A stretch of 64,000 nucleotides of DNA from contig NZ_NKUF01000012.1 in NCBI RefSeq assembly GCF_003206495.1, forward strand, positions 1 through 64,000, in the 5' to 3' direction. The position numbers were made by a program, and so were the translations under genes. The notes below the pieces were generated by a model. It saw only the letters and a program-made list of their open reading frames with translations. It was not told the origin of the DNA and searched no databases. This document shows, piece by piece, positions 27,234 through 35,339 of this stretch. Numbering within the stretch: position 1 is the first letter of the stretch; each line of letters opens with the position of its first letter. Source of the DNA: Gluconacetobacter entanii. Its GTDB lineage: Bacteria > Pseudomonadota > Alphaproteobacteria > Acetobacterales > Acetobacteraceae.

Positions 27234-28697
27234 ATGAATCAGTCCGTCACGCAGCCCGTGGGGTCGTCGCGCATGCGCTCCCTGATCATCGGGTGCCTTG
27301 CGGCGCTGGCGGGCCTGATGGCCGGTCTGGATATCGGCGTCATTTCCGGCGCGCTGGATTTCGTGGCCAAGGAATTCCATGCCTCCACCGTGGCGCAGGA
27401 ATGGATCGTCAGTTCCATGATGGCGGGCGCAGCCCTGGGGTCGATGTGCGCGGGGTGGATGTCGCACCATATCGGGCGCAAGCGTACGCTGCTGGTGGGT
27501 GCCGTGGTGTTCGTCGCCGGTTCCTTGGAATGTGCGCTGGCATGGTCGGTGCCGTCGATGATCATCGGCCGCGCGGTCATGGGGCTGGCGATCGGGGTCG
27601 CGGCCTTCACGGCGCCGCTCTACCTGTCGGAAATCGCGAGCGAGACAGCACGCGGGGCCATGATCTCCACCTATCAGTTGATGATCACGGCGGGCATCTT
27701 CCTCGCCTTCATGAGCAATACGTTCTTCAGCTATTCCGGCAACTGGCGCGGGATGTTCGCCGTGGCGGCGATACCGGGGGTGCTGTTCCTGATCGGTGCG
27801 CTGTTCCTGCCGTTCAGCCCGCGCTGGCTGATGATGAAGGGCCGCCGCAGCGAGGCGCTGGAGGTGCTGGCCAACCTGCGTGACAGCCGCAGCGACGCCC
27901 GGCGCGAGATCCAGAGCATCAGCGACCAGCTTCAGCAGAAGCAGAAGGGCTGGGCGCTGCTGGCGAACCGCAACTTCCGCCGTTCCATCCTGCTGGGCAT
28001 GGGCCTGCAGATCATGCAGCAGTTGGCCGGCGTGAACGTGGTCATGTATTACGCGCCCAAGATCTTCGCGCTGGCGGGCTATGTCGGCCCGGCGCAGTTG
28101 TTGTGCACGGCGATGGTCGGTCTGGTGAACATGCTGGCGACGTTCGTGGCCATCGGGCTGGTGGACAAATGGGGGCGCAAGCCGATCCTGTATACAGGCT
28201 TCCTCATCATGGCGGTTGGCATGGGTAGCCTCGGGCTGCTGCTCAACTCCCTGCCGCTGGGTCCGGGGGAGCAGATCATCGCCGTGTTCATGCTGATGAT
28301 CTACATCTCCGGCTTTTCCATGTCGGCAGGCCCCCTGATCTGGGTCCTGTGTTCGGAGGTCCAGCCGTTGCAGGGGCGTGACCTTGGGATTTCCATTTCC
28401 ACATTGACCAACTGGATCGCCAACATGATCATCGGCGCGACCTTCCTGTCGCTGCTGCAATGGATCGGCAATGGCCCGACCTTCTGGATGTTTGCGGCCT
28501 TCAACCTGGCGTTCGTGTTCGTGACGTGGCGCTTCATCCCCGAGACGCGGGACATGAGCCTGGAGGGGATCGAACAGCGCCTGATGGCCGGCCTGCCGCT
28601 GCGCGAGATCGGACAGCCGTCGCGCAAGGCGGCGCAGGATGCCAGCAGCGCCCGGATCCCGCAGGAATCTTCGGACGTGGTTCCCAAAGGTCCGTGA
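27234..28697 (+). CDS. MFS sugar porter (AraE/GalP-like)
   Basis: The 487-residue transporter has twelve predicted helices. Motifs: GLDIGVISGALDFV (helix 1), GWMSHHIGRKRTLL (loop 2-3), GLAIGVAAFTAPLYLSEIASETARG, LPFSPRWLMMKGR before the central loop, QQLAGVNVVMYYAPKIF (helix 7, sugar-binding QQxxGxN), and PETRDMSLEGIE. This is a better match to E. coli GalP/AraE than the other porter in the window. AGGA lies nine bases before the start. Probably a proton-coupled hexose or pentose importer. Confidence 0.93.
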   Translation: MNQSVTQPVGSSRMRSLIIGCLAALAGLMAGLDIGVISGALDFVAKEFHASTVAQEWIVSSMMAGAALGSMCAGWMSHHIGRKRTLLVGAVVFVAGSLECALAWSVPSMIIGRAVMGLAIGVAAFTAPLYLSEIASETARGAMISTYQLMITAGIFLAFMSNTFFSYSGNWRGMFAVAAIPGVLFLIGALFLPFSPRWLMMKGRRSEALEVLANLRDSRSDARREIQSISDQLQQKQKGWALLANRNFRRSILLGMGLQIMQQLAGVNVVMYYAPKIFALAGYVGPAQLLCTAMVGLVNMLATFVAIGLVDKWGRKPILYTGFLIMAVGMGSLGLLLNSLPLGPGEQIIAVFMLMIYISGFSMSAGPLIWVLCSEVQPLQGRDLGISISTLTNWIANMIIGATFLSLLQWIGNGPTFWMFAAFNLAFVFVTWRFIPETRDMSLEGIEQRLMAGLPLREIGQPSRKAAQDASSARIPQESSDVVPKGP

Positions 28698-28712
28698 TCC
28701 CTGGCGGGACCG

Positions 28713-28732
28713 GCAGGGAGCATGCTCCCTGC
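28713..28732. terminator. Perfect 20-bp palindrome between MFS gene and pqqE
   Basis: GCAGGGAGCATGCTCCCTGC is fully self-complementary and sits 16 bases after the MFS stop. Same family as 16802-16821 and 41901-41920. Its position between convergent genes suggests a bidirectional transcription stop. Confidence 0.5.
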
Positions 28733-28754
28733 CTCCAGATCATCAGAAATTTTC

Positions 28755-28828
28755 CGGTGAAGACTTTTTCGGAAAGCTTCAAGGAACACCGCTCTTTTTT
28801 GAAAAAAAGCGGCATCCGGAAACTTTTG
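28755..28828. repeat. Palindromic intergenic repeat, diverged copy g (inverted)
   Basis: A reverse-oriented, diverged copy: the second hairpin is CCGCTCTTTTTT/AAAAAAAGCGG, still paired, and the first is partly broken. It ends at the pqqE stop codon. Confidence 0.65.
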
Positions 28829-29929
28829 TCAGTCTTCGCTGCTGTTGGCGTAACGACGATAGATGAAAGGCGGCGGCACGGCAGGCAGAGCCGCGATTGC
28901 CGCGCTGATCCGGTCATGGGCTGGCGCTCGTTCGCATACCGGATCGGTCGCCGCCGCGTCCCCCGCCAGCGCCAGTGCCTGACAGCGACACCCGCCCCAG
29001 TCCTTTTCACGCTGGTCGCAGGTGCGGCACGGCGCGGGCATCCAGTCCGTTCCCCGGAACATGGTGAACAGCGGGGCGTGATCCCATATCGTGCCCAGAG
29101 ATGCTTCCCCGATGTCAGGAATATGCACCCCCGGGATGCTTTCCGCCGCATGGCACGGCAGCACCCGGCCAGAGGGGGAGACATTGACGAAACGCCGCCC
29201 CCACCCCCCCATGCACGGTTTGGGCTGGTCGGCATAATAATCGGGCGTCACATAATCGATGGACAGGCGACCGGCATACTGCGCCCGTGCGGCCTCCACC
29301 GCACGGGTGGCCTGTTCCACCTGTTCGCGCGTCGGCATCAGGGCATTGCGATTGCGCAGGCCCCAGCCATAATATTGCGTATGCGCGATCTCCACCCGCC
29401 GCGCACCCATCCGGGCCGCCGCGTCGATCATCTGCGCCACGCGCCCGACATTTTCGCGGTAGATGACGAAGTTGAGCGTCAGCGGCATGCCATCGGCCAC
29501 CACCATCTCGGCGGCGGCCATCTTCTTCGCCTGCGCGCCCTTCATGCCGCCGACATGTTCGGCATTCGTAGTCTCGATATCCTGAAACGACAGTTGCACA
29601 TGATCCAACCCTGCCGCCACCAATGCGGCGAAGGCGGCGGGCGTCATCAGCACGCCCGACGTGATCAGGTTCGTATAAAGCCCGCGTCCCACCGCATGAC
29701 GGACCAGTTCGGGCAGGTCGGGACGCGCCATTGGCTCGCCCCCGGAAAAGTGCACCTGCAACACACCAAGGTCCGCCGCCTGATCAAGTATGTCGATCCA
29801 TTGCGCCGTGGTCAGTTCATTGGCGCGCGGCTCCAGCGCCAATGGGTTGGAGCAGTACGGGCACTGCAACGGACACCGATGTGTCAGTTCCGCCAGCAGG
29901 CTCATCGGGGGCGCGGGTTTTTCCGTCAT
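28829..29929 (-). CDS. pqqE: PqqA peptide cyclase PqqE (radical SAM)
   Basis: PqqE joins the Glu and Tyr side chains of PqqA by a carbon-carbon bond, the first step of PQQ synthesis. The 366-residue enzyme has the radical-SAM cluster motif LTHRCPLQCPYCSN (Cys-x3-Cys-x2-Cys) near residues 11-24 and FSGGEP for SAM binding. C-terminal SPASM-type cysteines for auxiliary iron-sulfur clusters appear in KPCMGG, LPCHAA, APCRTCDQ and WGGCRCQ. Its start overlaps the pqqD stop by 4 bases (29926-29929). PQQ is the cofactor of membrane alcohol and glucose dehydrogenases of acetic acid bacteria. Confidence 0.96.
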   Translation of the reverse strand: MTEKPAPPMSLLAELTHRCPLQCPYCSNPLALEPRANELTTAQWIDILDQAADLGVLQVHFSGGEPMARPDLPELVRHAVGRGLYTNLITSGVLMTPAAFAALVAAGLDHVQLSFQDIETTNAEHVGGMKGAQAKKMAAAEMVVADGMPLTLNFVIYRENVGRVAQMIDAAARMGARRVEIAHTQYYGWGLRNRNALMPTREQVEQATRAVEAARAQYAGRLSIDYVTPDYYADQPKPCMGGWGRRFVNVSPSGRVLPCHAAESIPGVHIPDIGEASLGTIWDHAPLFTMFRGTDWMPAPCRTCDQREKDWGGCRCQALALAGDAAATDPVCERAPAHDRISAAIAALPAVPPPFIYRRYANSSED

Positions 29930-30213
29930 GGCAGCAGCACCTGTCGCGCCACAAGGTCGGCGGCCATTTCCATGACATCGCGCGCAATCAGGTCACGCGG
30001 GGCGGCAAAACGCGCGGCAAGGTCGGTGACGATCGCATCGAGCGTGCGCGTCCCATCGACAAGGCGCAGGATCTCCACCGCGACGGGATCGGGCAGGAAG
30101 GCGCGTTCGGGCGCCTGTATCACCCACTGGTCGCGCACACGGTCATGCTGCAGCCGCACGCCACGGGCAAACCTTACGACGCTGTCGGGTGTCAGCGTAG
30201 GGGCGTCCGTCAT
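29926..30213 (-). CDS. pqqD: PqqA-binding peptide chaperone PqqD
   Basis: PqqD binds PqqA and presents it to PqqE (a RiPP recognition element fold). The 95-residue protein contains VVRFARGVRLQHDRVRDQWVIQAPER, LPDPVAVEILRLVDGTRTLDAIVTDLA and DVMEMAADLVARQVL, the normal family layout. It is fused neither to PqqC nor to PqqE. Four-base overlaps with pqqC before it and pqqE after it show translational coupling. Confidence 0.95.
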   Translation of the reverse strand: MTDAPTLTPDSVVRFARGVRLQHDRVRDQWVIQAPERAFLPDPVAVEILRLVDGTRTLDAIVTDLAARFAAPRDLIARDVMEMAADLVARQVLLP

Positions 30214-30947
30214 GGGCAGGTCGGCCGGAACGCGCCCGGCGGGATCCGCCCCGGCGTGACATAGGCATAATCCAGTGCATCAAGCATGGACCACAGCACC
30301 CCGCACTTGAACTTCAGCGCGCCAAGCACCGCTTCCTGCTGCTCTGCCGTGCGGGCATGTTCGCGGACATAGGACAACGCGAAATCGGAATCACGCGGGG
30401 CCTGCGTCAGGCGCGGATGGAAATAGGCCAGGGTCTCGCTGTTGACGAAATCATAGTGCCGCAGCATCCCTGACACGCGCTCGCTGATGATGGTCGGCGA
30501 AAACAGTTCCGTCAGGGAGGAGGCGATCGCCGCAAGGATCGAACGGTCACGGACAAATTCAACATAGGCATCGACCGCGAACTTCGTGGCAGGCAGCAGC
30601 CCCTCCAGCGACTCGACATAGGCACGGTCAAGGCCCAGCCCGTCCGTCAGCTTCAGCCAGCGTGCCACCCCTCCGGTCCCCGGCGCATCGCCATCATGAT
30701 CCACCAGGCGCCGCCGCCATTCACGACGCAGTTCCGCCGTCGGCAGGCGCGCCAGTAATGACGCATCCTTGGCCGGGATCCGGCACTGGTAATAATAGCG
30801 GTTCAGCGCCCATGCCTGCACCTGCCCCTGCGTCAGGCGACCATCATGCAGGGCACGATGGAACGGGTGCAGGTTATGGTAACGCTCCGCCCCGATGGCG
30901 CGCAGCGCGGCCTCAAGTTCGTCGGGGGAAAGTATCTGTCCGGTCAT
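30210..30947 (-). CDS. pqqC: Pyrroloquinoline-quinone synthase PqqC
   Basis: PqqC carries out the last oxidation and ring closure to PQQ without a cofactor. The 245-residue all-helical protein shows RYHNLHPFHRALHDG (active-site His), WALNRYYYQCRIPAKDASLLAR (Tyr and Arg ligands), TELFSPTIISERVSGMLRHYDFV and LKFKCGVLWSMLDALDYAY. These match the conserved active-site set. Overlaps pqqB by 4 bases. Confidence 0.96.
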   Translation of the reverse strand: MTGQILSPDELEAALRAIGAERYHNLHPFHRALHDGRLTQGQVQAWALNRYYYQCRIPAKDASLLARLPTAELRREWRRRLVDHDGDAPGTGGVARWLKLTDGLGLDRAYVESLEGLLPATKFAVDAYVEFVRDRSILAAIASSLTELFSPTIISERVSGMLRHYDFVNSETLAYFHPRLTQAPRDSDFALSYVREHARTAEQQEAVLGALKFKCGVLWSMLDALDYAYVTPGRIPPGAFRPTCP

Positions 30948-31867
30948 AGGGTTATCCTCATCCCGTCATGGGCCACGTCCCATCCCTGCGCATTGGCCTG
31001 CTGGCGCTCCGCCGAGTCCGAAAGCAGTACGGGATTGGAATTGTTAATGTGAATCAGAATTTTGCGCCCGATATCGAGGTCACGGAACGCCTCAAACGTG
31101 CCGCCTTCGCCCATCAGCGACATATGGCCCATGCGCTGGCCAGTCTTCTCGCCGATGCCCGCGCGCAGCATCTCGTCATCGACCCATAGCGTGCCGTCAA
31201 AAAACACAAGGTCCGCGCCCGACAGGCGCTGCCGCAGCGCATCGGTCATACGCGCGCATCCGGGGATGAAACAGACGCGGTGCGTGCCATCGGTGATCTC
31301 AAGGCCGATCGTCTCGCCATTTTCAACAATGGCGGCGGGGTCCGGCCCACGTTCGGCATAAAGCGGCACCTTGCCCGGCACCACGAAGGCCCGGATGTTC
31401 AGCCCCGCAGGCGCGCCATCGACCAGGTGCAGCGCGACATCCTGCTCCAGCGGCAGTTGCGTGCGCGTCACCACCTGCCGGTTCAGCGCCTCGAACACGG
31501 GATTGGCGTCCAGCGTCTCCAGCACCGCGTCGGTGGCCAGCAATGTCAGGGGTTGGCGTTCACGCAGGGTCAGCAGGCCCGCGATGGTATCGACCTCGCC
31601 CCCCGTCAGGATCACGCCCGCGATCGGGGTCGAACGCAGCCCTTCCTGCGGGTGCAGGGCAGGGGTCTGGTTGATCTGGGTCCGCAGGTCGGGGGAGGCA
31701 TTGATGATGAACCAGTGCCGTCCGTCGCCACTGATGGCGATCGAGGCCTGTGTGCGGGGCAGTGCGGCAGGATCGCCGGACCGGGCCCGTCGGCAGCCAT
31801 CGGCGTTGGAGTTCCATTGCGGAAACCCGCCACCAGCAGCAGCACCAAGAACGATGATGTCGATCAT
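30944..31867 (-). CDS. pqqB: PQQ biosynthesis protein PqqB
   Basis: PqqB is a metallo-beta-lactamase-fold iron hydroxylase acting on the Glu-Tyr intermediate. The 307-residue protein begins MIDIIVLGAAAGGGFPQWNS with the family signature, has RTQASIAISGDGRHWFIINASPD, LTGGEVDTIAGLLTLRE in place of the usual HxHxDH site, and ends NNSNPVLLSDSAERQ and GWDVAHDGM. An ATG at 31876 is an alternative start. The upstream hairpin at 31885-31918 separates it from pqqA. Confidence 0.95.
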   Translation of the reverse strand: MIDIIVLGAAAGGGFPQWNSNADGCRRARSGDPAALPRTQASIAISGDGRHWFIINASPDLRTQINQTPALHPQEGLRSTPIAGVILTGGEVDTIAGLLTLRERQPLTLLATDAVLETLDANPVFEALNRQVVTRTQLPLEQDVALHLVDGAPAGLNIRAFVVPGKVPLYAERGPDPAAIVENGETIGLEITDGTHRVCFIPGCARMTDALRQRLSGADLVFFDGTLWVDDEMLRAGIGEKTGQRMGHMSLMGEGGTFEAFRDLDIGRKILIHINNSNPVLLSDSAERQQANAQGWDVAHDGMRITL

Positions 31868-31884
31868 GGCCGACATTTATAAGC

Positions 31885-31918
31885 AAATCGCCACCCGTGA
31901 CGAGACGGGTGGCGATTT
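31885..31918 (-). promoter_or_regulatory. Perfect 14-bp stem-loop between pqqA and pqqB
   Basis: AAATCGCCACCCGT (31885-31898) pairs perfectly with ACGGGTGGCGATTT (31905-31918) around a 6-base loop. It starts 9 bases beyond the pqqA stop (read on the minus strand) and ends just before the pqqB start. Only three U follow on the transcript side. It is well placed to stabilise or release a short pqqA message and so yield more PqqA peptide than enzymes. Confidence 0.75.
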
Positions 31919-31927
31919 AAAAACGTC

Positions 31928-32008
31928 TTACTTCTTTTCGCCGCAGACGTAGCTGTTGATTTCCGCGCCCAGGGGAACTTCAGTGATCTTGGGGGTGTTC
32001 CATGCCAT
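31928..32008 (-). CDS. pqqA: PQQ precursor peptide PqqA (26 aa)
   Basis: The short gene encodes the substrate peptide for PQQ. It starts MAWNTPKITEVPLG and contains the conserved EINSY core, with Glu16 and Tyr20 in the right spacing (Glu-x3-Tyr) to be crosslinked by PqqE; the tail is VCGEKK. GGAG lies eight bases before the ATG. It is first in the pqqABCDE operon. Confidence 0.95.
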   Translation of the reverse strand: MAWNTPKITEVPLGAEINSYVCGEKK

Positions 32009-32339
32009 GACTTTTCTCCATTTCCTGCGATGAAGGCGACAATCCTTCATATCCAGAACATATTTGAACGCTGAATCCGAATGCGTTGCAACTGCCTCTC
32101 AGGTACCAGAGGGGCCATGGGGCGGGGAATGCCTTCACAATCCTGTGTACCCGGATCATTCCCCCATCCCGTTCCGCCCCCGCCGCCATTGCAAGAATTG
32201 CGTAGCGGCAATGCCCGCCGCTGTTGTGGGTTGCGAAGGCAATCCGGACGGATTAGGCCTGTTTTCCTGTTTCTTGCTCGGTAAAGCCGGTTGGTCGGTC
32301 CCCTGATCCCCTGCGTCTTGCCAAAGGTGAAGCCGGATC
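32009..32339. promoter_or_regulatory. Divergent control region pqqA / AI-2E transporter
   Basis: This 331-base gap must hold the pqq promoter (minus) and that of the membrane transporter (plus). ATGAAGG (32030-32036) and CCTTCAT (32044-32050) form a 7-bp inverted repeat just upstream of the pqqA ribosome-binding site, which could be an operator or a leader hairpin. No promoter boxes could be assigned with confidence. Confidence 0.45.
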
Positions 32340-33620
32340 ATGCCGCCCGAAGAGACCATGCCCACCCCGCCTGACACACCGTCGCCCGCGCCATCGTATG
32401 AAAGCATGCAGCAGCATCGCGCGCGTGAGGTCATGCGCCATACCCGCATGGACCTGAAGACGGCGTGCCTGCTGGTGCTGAGCATCCTTGCGGTGTTCTA
32501 CACGCTGTATTTCGCAGCCTCCATCATCCTGCCGATGATCCTGGCGCTGGTGGTGAACCTGCTGCTGTCCGCGCCGATGCGCTTTCTGCACCTGAAGATG
32601 AAGCTGCCCAAGCCGCTGGCGGCCCTGATCCTGATCCTTGGGGTGTTCGGGGTCGTGGGTGCGATCGGGACCGCGATTTCCGTGCCAGCCGCCGGATGGA
32701 TCGAACGCGCGCCAGAGGCGATGAACGCGCTGGGCGAACGCCTCGCCTTCCTGCGTGGCCCGATCCACCTGCTCAATACGGCGTCGGAGCGGATCGAGAA
32801 CTTCATGACCATCGCGGGCAGTCACCTCGACCACACGACGGCCAAGGCAGGCAGTGACGATACGAACCATATCGTGATGTCCGCCGCCCCCGCCAGTGGT
32901 GGCCTCGACAGCTTCGGTTCCTCCCTGCTGCTGGGGACGCGGGCGTTTGTGGGGCAGTTCTTCACCATGATCCTGATGCTGTTCTTCCTGCTGGCGCAGG
33001 GGGACAGCCTGTTGCGGCGGTTCGTGGAGATCATGCCCACCTTTGCGGACAAACGGCGGACGGTGCAGATCGCCTATCAGATCGAACGCAATGTCTCGCT
33101 CTACCTTGCGACGATCACGATCATCAATTCCCTCGTCGGCCTTGCGAACATGCTGCAATGCTGGCTGCTGGGCATGCCCAACCCGCTACTGTGGGGGGTG
33201 ATGGCGTTCCTGCTGAACTACATCCCCATCATCGGTCCCATGATGGGGATCACCATCTATTTCCTGGTGGGACTGTTCACCTTTCCCTCCATCCTGCAGG
33301 CGACCCTGCCGCCGGCGATCTACCTGTGCATCCACCTGACGGAGGGGGAGACGATCACGCCGATGGTGCTGGCGCGGCGCTTCACGCTCAATCCCGTGCT
33401 GGTGATGGGATCGCTGATGTTCTGGGACTGGCTGTGGGGGATTGGCGGGGCGTTCCTGTCCGTGCCGCTGCTTGCCGTGTTCAAGATCATCTGTGACCAT
33501 GTCGATATCCTGACCCCCATCGGCCACATCGTCGGTGGCCCGACACGCGGGGCGAATACGGCGCCACTGTTTACGCCGGACATGATTGACGAGGATGACA
33601 GCCAGCCACCGGGGAAGTAA
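32340..33620 (+). CDS. AI-2E family (PerM-like) transporter
   Basis: The 426-residue polytopic membrane protein has about seven to eight helices, beginning TACLLVLSILAVFYTLYFAA, and a conserved core LLWGVMAFLLNYIPIIGPMMG that is diagnostic of the family, followed by GGAFLSVPLLAVFKI. Members include the E. coli AI-2 exporter TqsA and the PerM proteins; substrates differ (quorum signal, sodium/proton), so none is assigned. The N-terminal 45 residues are cytoplasmic and charged. Convergent with the fnr-like gene. Confidence 0.88.
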   Translation: MPPEETMPTPPDTPSPAPSYESMQQHRAREVMRHTRMDLKTACLLVLSILAVFYTLYFAASIILPMILALVVNLLLSAPMRFLHLKMKLPKPLAALILILGVFGVVGAIGTAISVPAAGWIERAPEAMNALGERLAFLRGPIHLLNTASERIENFMTIAGSHLDHTTAKAGSDDTNHIVMSAAPASGGLDSFGSSLLLGTRAFVGQFFTMILMLFFLLAQGDSLLRRFVEIMPTFADKRRTVQIAYQIERNVSLYLATITIINSLVGLANMLQCWLLGMPNPLLWGVMAFLLNYIPIIGPMMGITIYFLVGLFTFPSILQATLPPAIYLCIHLTEGETITPMVLARRFTLNPVLVMGSLMFWDWLWGIGGAFLSVPLLAVFKIICDHVDILTPIGHIVGGPTRGANTAPLFTPDMIDEDDSQPPGK

Positions 33621-33692
33621 GGCCCAGGGCGCGGCCCTGAAACCCGCCAAAGGGCATTGCCCTTTGGAAACCATGACCTTGATTTACGGAAT

Positions 33693-33755
33693 AAAAGTTT
33701 TTGGTGAAGCTTTTTTCAAAAAGCTTCGAAAGACGCCGCCTTTTTGAAGAAGGGC
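33693..33755. repeat. Palindromic intergenic repeat, copy h (inverted, truncated)
   Basis: Reverse orientation: AAAAGTTTTTGGTG, then GAAGCTTTTTTC/AAAAAGCTTC, then a degraded CGCCGCCTTTTTG hairpin. The far outer arm has been lost. It lies between convergent genes. A GGGCATTGCCCTTTGGAAACC segment precedes it at about 33651. Confidence 0.75.
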
Positions 33756-33789
33756 GTCAGGGTGCAGCAGTCGTGCTGCCCAGAAAACT

Positions 33790-34545
33790 TCAGTCCTCGC
33801 CTTCGGCAAGGCTTTCGAGTCGCTCCCGCGACAGCAGCGTGATGGCATACCCCTTGCCCACGTCGATCATCCCCTGCGCACGCATCCAGCTCAGCGTGCG
33901 GCTGACGGTTTCGATGGTCAGGCCAAGGTAGTCGGCAATGTCGCCGCGCGTCATGGGCAGGTGCAACTGCCCCGCGCTGTTGAGTTCGCCATGATTGGCC
34001 TGGTCGAGCAGGAAACTCGCGACGCGTTCGCGCGCTGTCTTGCGGCCAAGCAGCAGCATCTGGTTATGGGCCGCGACAAGTTCATTGGACGCCTCTTCAA
34101 GCAGGCGGCGTTCCATGCGGGGGAAATCGTCAAGCAGGGTGCGCATCCGCTCCCGCGAGAAGCGGCACAGGCGGACCGTATCGACCGCCTCCGCCCCGAA
34201 GGCATAGCGGTCGGACACCGCAAGCCCGAGGAAATGGCCCGGCCCGGCGAAACCTGTGATCTGCCGCCGTCCGTCGGGCAGGGCCTTGAACAGCTTTACC
34301 GTGCCGGAGGTGACGTTGAAGAAATCGGTGGCGGGTTCGCCTTCCTCGATGAAGCAGCGGCCGGGGGGAACGATGGTTTCCACCGCCGCATCGGACAGGC
34401 GGGAGATGTCCGCGTCGTCGATCGCACTGCACACGCTGGAGGGACGGACGTTGCACATCTTGCAGAAATCAGGCTGGAGGCCGACAGCCCCCATGACAAG
34501 ACGCCGTGGTCGCTGCTCGAACTGGCACGAAGACGTATCCGGCAT
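33790..34545 (-). CDS. fnr: Oxygen-sensing Crp/Fnr family regulator (FnrL-like)
   Basis: The 251-residue regulator has N-terminal cysteines FCKMCNVRPSSVC (Cys-x2-Cys-x7-Cys) and a further Cys in RLCRFSRERM, the four ligands expected for an oxygen-labile 4Fe-4S cluster in FnrL/FnrN proteins. The cyclic-nucleotide-binding-like barrel (PPGRCFIEEGEPATDFF, GFAGPGHFLGLA) and the helix-turn-helix (TRGDIADYLGLTIETVSRTLSWMRAQG) follow; Glu, Ser and Arg in ETVSR predict recognition of TTGAT-N4-ATCAA. A frame extends to 34644, but 34545 (MPDTSSCQFE) fits best. Two perfect boxes of this kind lie nearby at 34674 and 35236. Confidence 0.9.
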   Translation of the reverse strand: MPDTSSCQFEQRPRRLVMGAVGLQPDFCKMCNVRPSSVCSAIDDADISRLSDAAVETIVPPGRCFIEEGEPATDFFNVTSGTVKLFKALPDGRRQITGFAGPGHFLGLAVSDRYAFGAEAVDTVRLCRFSRERMRTLLDDFPRMERRLLEEASNELVAAHNQMLLLGRKTARERVASFLLDQANHGELNSAGQLHLPMTRGDIADYLGLTIETVSRTLSWMRAQGMIDVGKGYAITLLSRERLESLAEGED

Positions 34546-34673
34546 GTTTATCCCAATTCCCTGCTGTTGCCCGACGCAACACCCGGCCGTCGTCCCGGGT
34601 GGGCACCGCGCATGGCACTGTTGGCACCAACGCAATAACGGCACCCCGAAGGCCGCACAGTATGGATGACCCC

Positions 34674-34687
34674 TTGATATAAATCAA
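34674..34687. promoter_or_regulatory. FNR box 1 (TTGATATAAATCAA)
   Basis: A perfect TTGAT-N4-ATCAA match. Its centre lies 66 bases before the ATG at 34747 and 135 bases before the fnr start on the other strand, so it could serve either gene. Class II activation of the plus-strand gene would put transcription start near 34722. Confidence 0.85.
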
Positions 34688-34746
34688 TGCAGAGCCCCGA
34701 TCCCAATCCGGTAAACCATAATGATTAACAATCTTTGGACATAAGG

Positions 34747-35235
34747 ATGCCGCCCCCAGTGCCTGGACATTCCTCCCTGACGGTACGGCGGCTTGGCGCT
34801 ACGGACATTCTGGTACTTTACCACCTGGTCCAGCAGGCCTTTCCGGAGATGGAGCGGCGGCGCTGGATGGATGTCGGCCGCCGGATGTCGGTACAACGCA
34901 AGCGCCCGCGCCAGGGGATCCTGGTCGCGCAGTACGGCACCAGGGGCCTCCCCTGCGCCATGGCGACCTATCGCCGCGATTTCGACATCCGCTTTGGCCA
35001 GGTCCTGACCAGCGACCACTGCATCGTCATGACACCCGGCGATGCGCAGCAGGTCATCGACGCGTTTCACCCGGTCATGACGCAACTGGCGCAGGAACTT
35101 GGCTGTCATGCAATGAGGACAATGCAGCCCATCGCAAAAATGACAACGCTCCCACAAAAAGTGTGTCCTGCCGAACACATAGTCGAAAGAACACTGCTTT
35201 TGACGGAAATTAACGGTTTCTCGCCCCCCGCCTGA
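34747..35235 (+). CDS. Small GNAT-like protein under FNR control (hypothetical)
   Basis: The 162-residue protein is not firmly recognised. LTVRRLGATDILVLYHLVQQ at the start and GILVAQYGTRGLPCAMATYRRD in the middle look like strand-loop patterns of GNAT acetyltransferases, but the acetyl-CoA pyrophosphate loop is not clear. TTG at 34735 is an alternative start. An FNR box sits about 66 bases upstream, and another between it and ompW, so it probably belongs to the low-oxygen regulon. Confidence 0.6.
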   Translation: MPPPVPGHSSLTVRRLGATDILVLYHLVQQAFPEMERRRWMDVGRRMSVQRKRPRQGILVAQYGTRGLPCAMATYRRDFDIRFGQVLTSDHCIVMTPGDAQQVIDAFHPVMTQLAQELGCHAMRTMQPIAKMTTLPQKVCPAEHIVERTLLLTEINGFSPPA

Positions 35236-35249
35236 TTGATCCATATCAA
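35236..35249. promoter_or_regulatory. FNR box 2 (TTGATCCATATCAA)
   Basis: A second perfect TTGAT-N4-ATCAA palindrome, starting immediately after the stop codon of the GNAT-like gene. Its centre is about 97 bases before the ompW ATG, consistent with a start site near 35284 for the ompW-hemN unit. Confidence 0.85.
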
Positions 35250-35339
35250 GGTGCGATGTAAGCGCCCCATGATTGTTGCCAGTCATCAAAACACGTTGAT
35301 TACGACGACACGTCGTCAGAATGAAAAGGTCCGCACCAG

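Noticed and set aside
27217-27237. Possible leader peptide (six codons) overlapping the sugar-porter start
   Set aside because: The ATG-to-TGA frame is explained by the AGGA ribosome-binding site and spacer of the porter gene; no attenuator hairpin accompanies it.
27225-28460. A 411-residue open frame opposite the sugar porter
   Set aside because: Gln/His/Arg-rich antisense shadow of a membrane-protein gene with clear family motifs on the plus strand.
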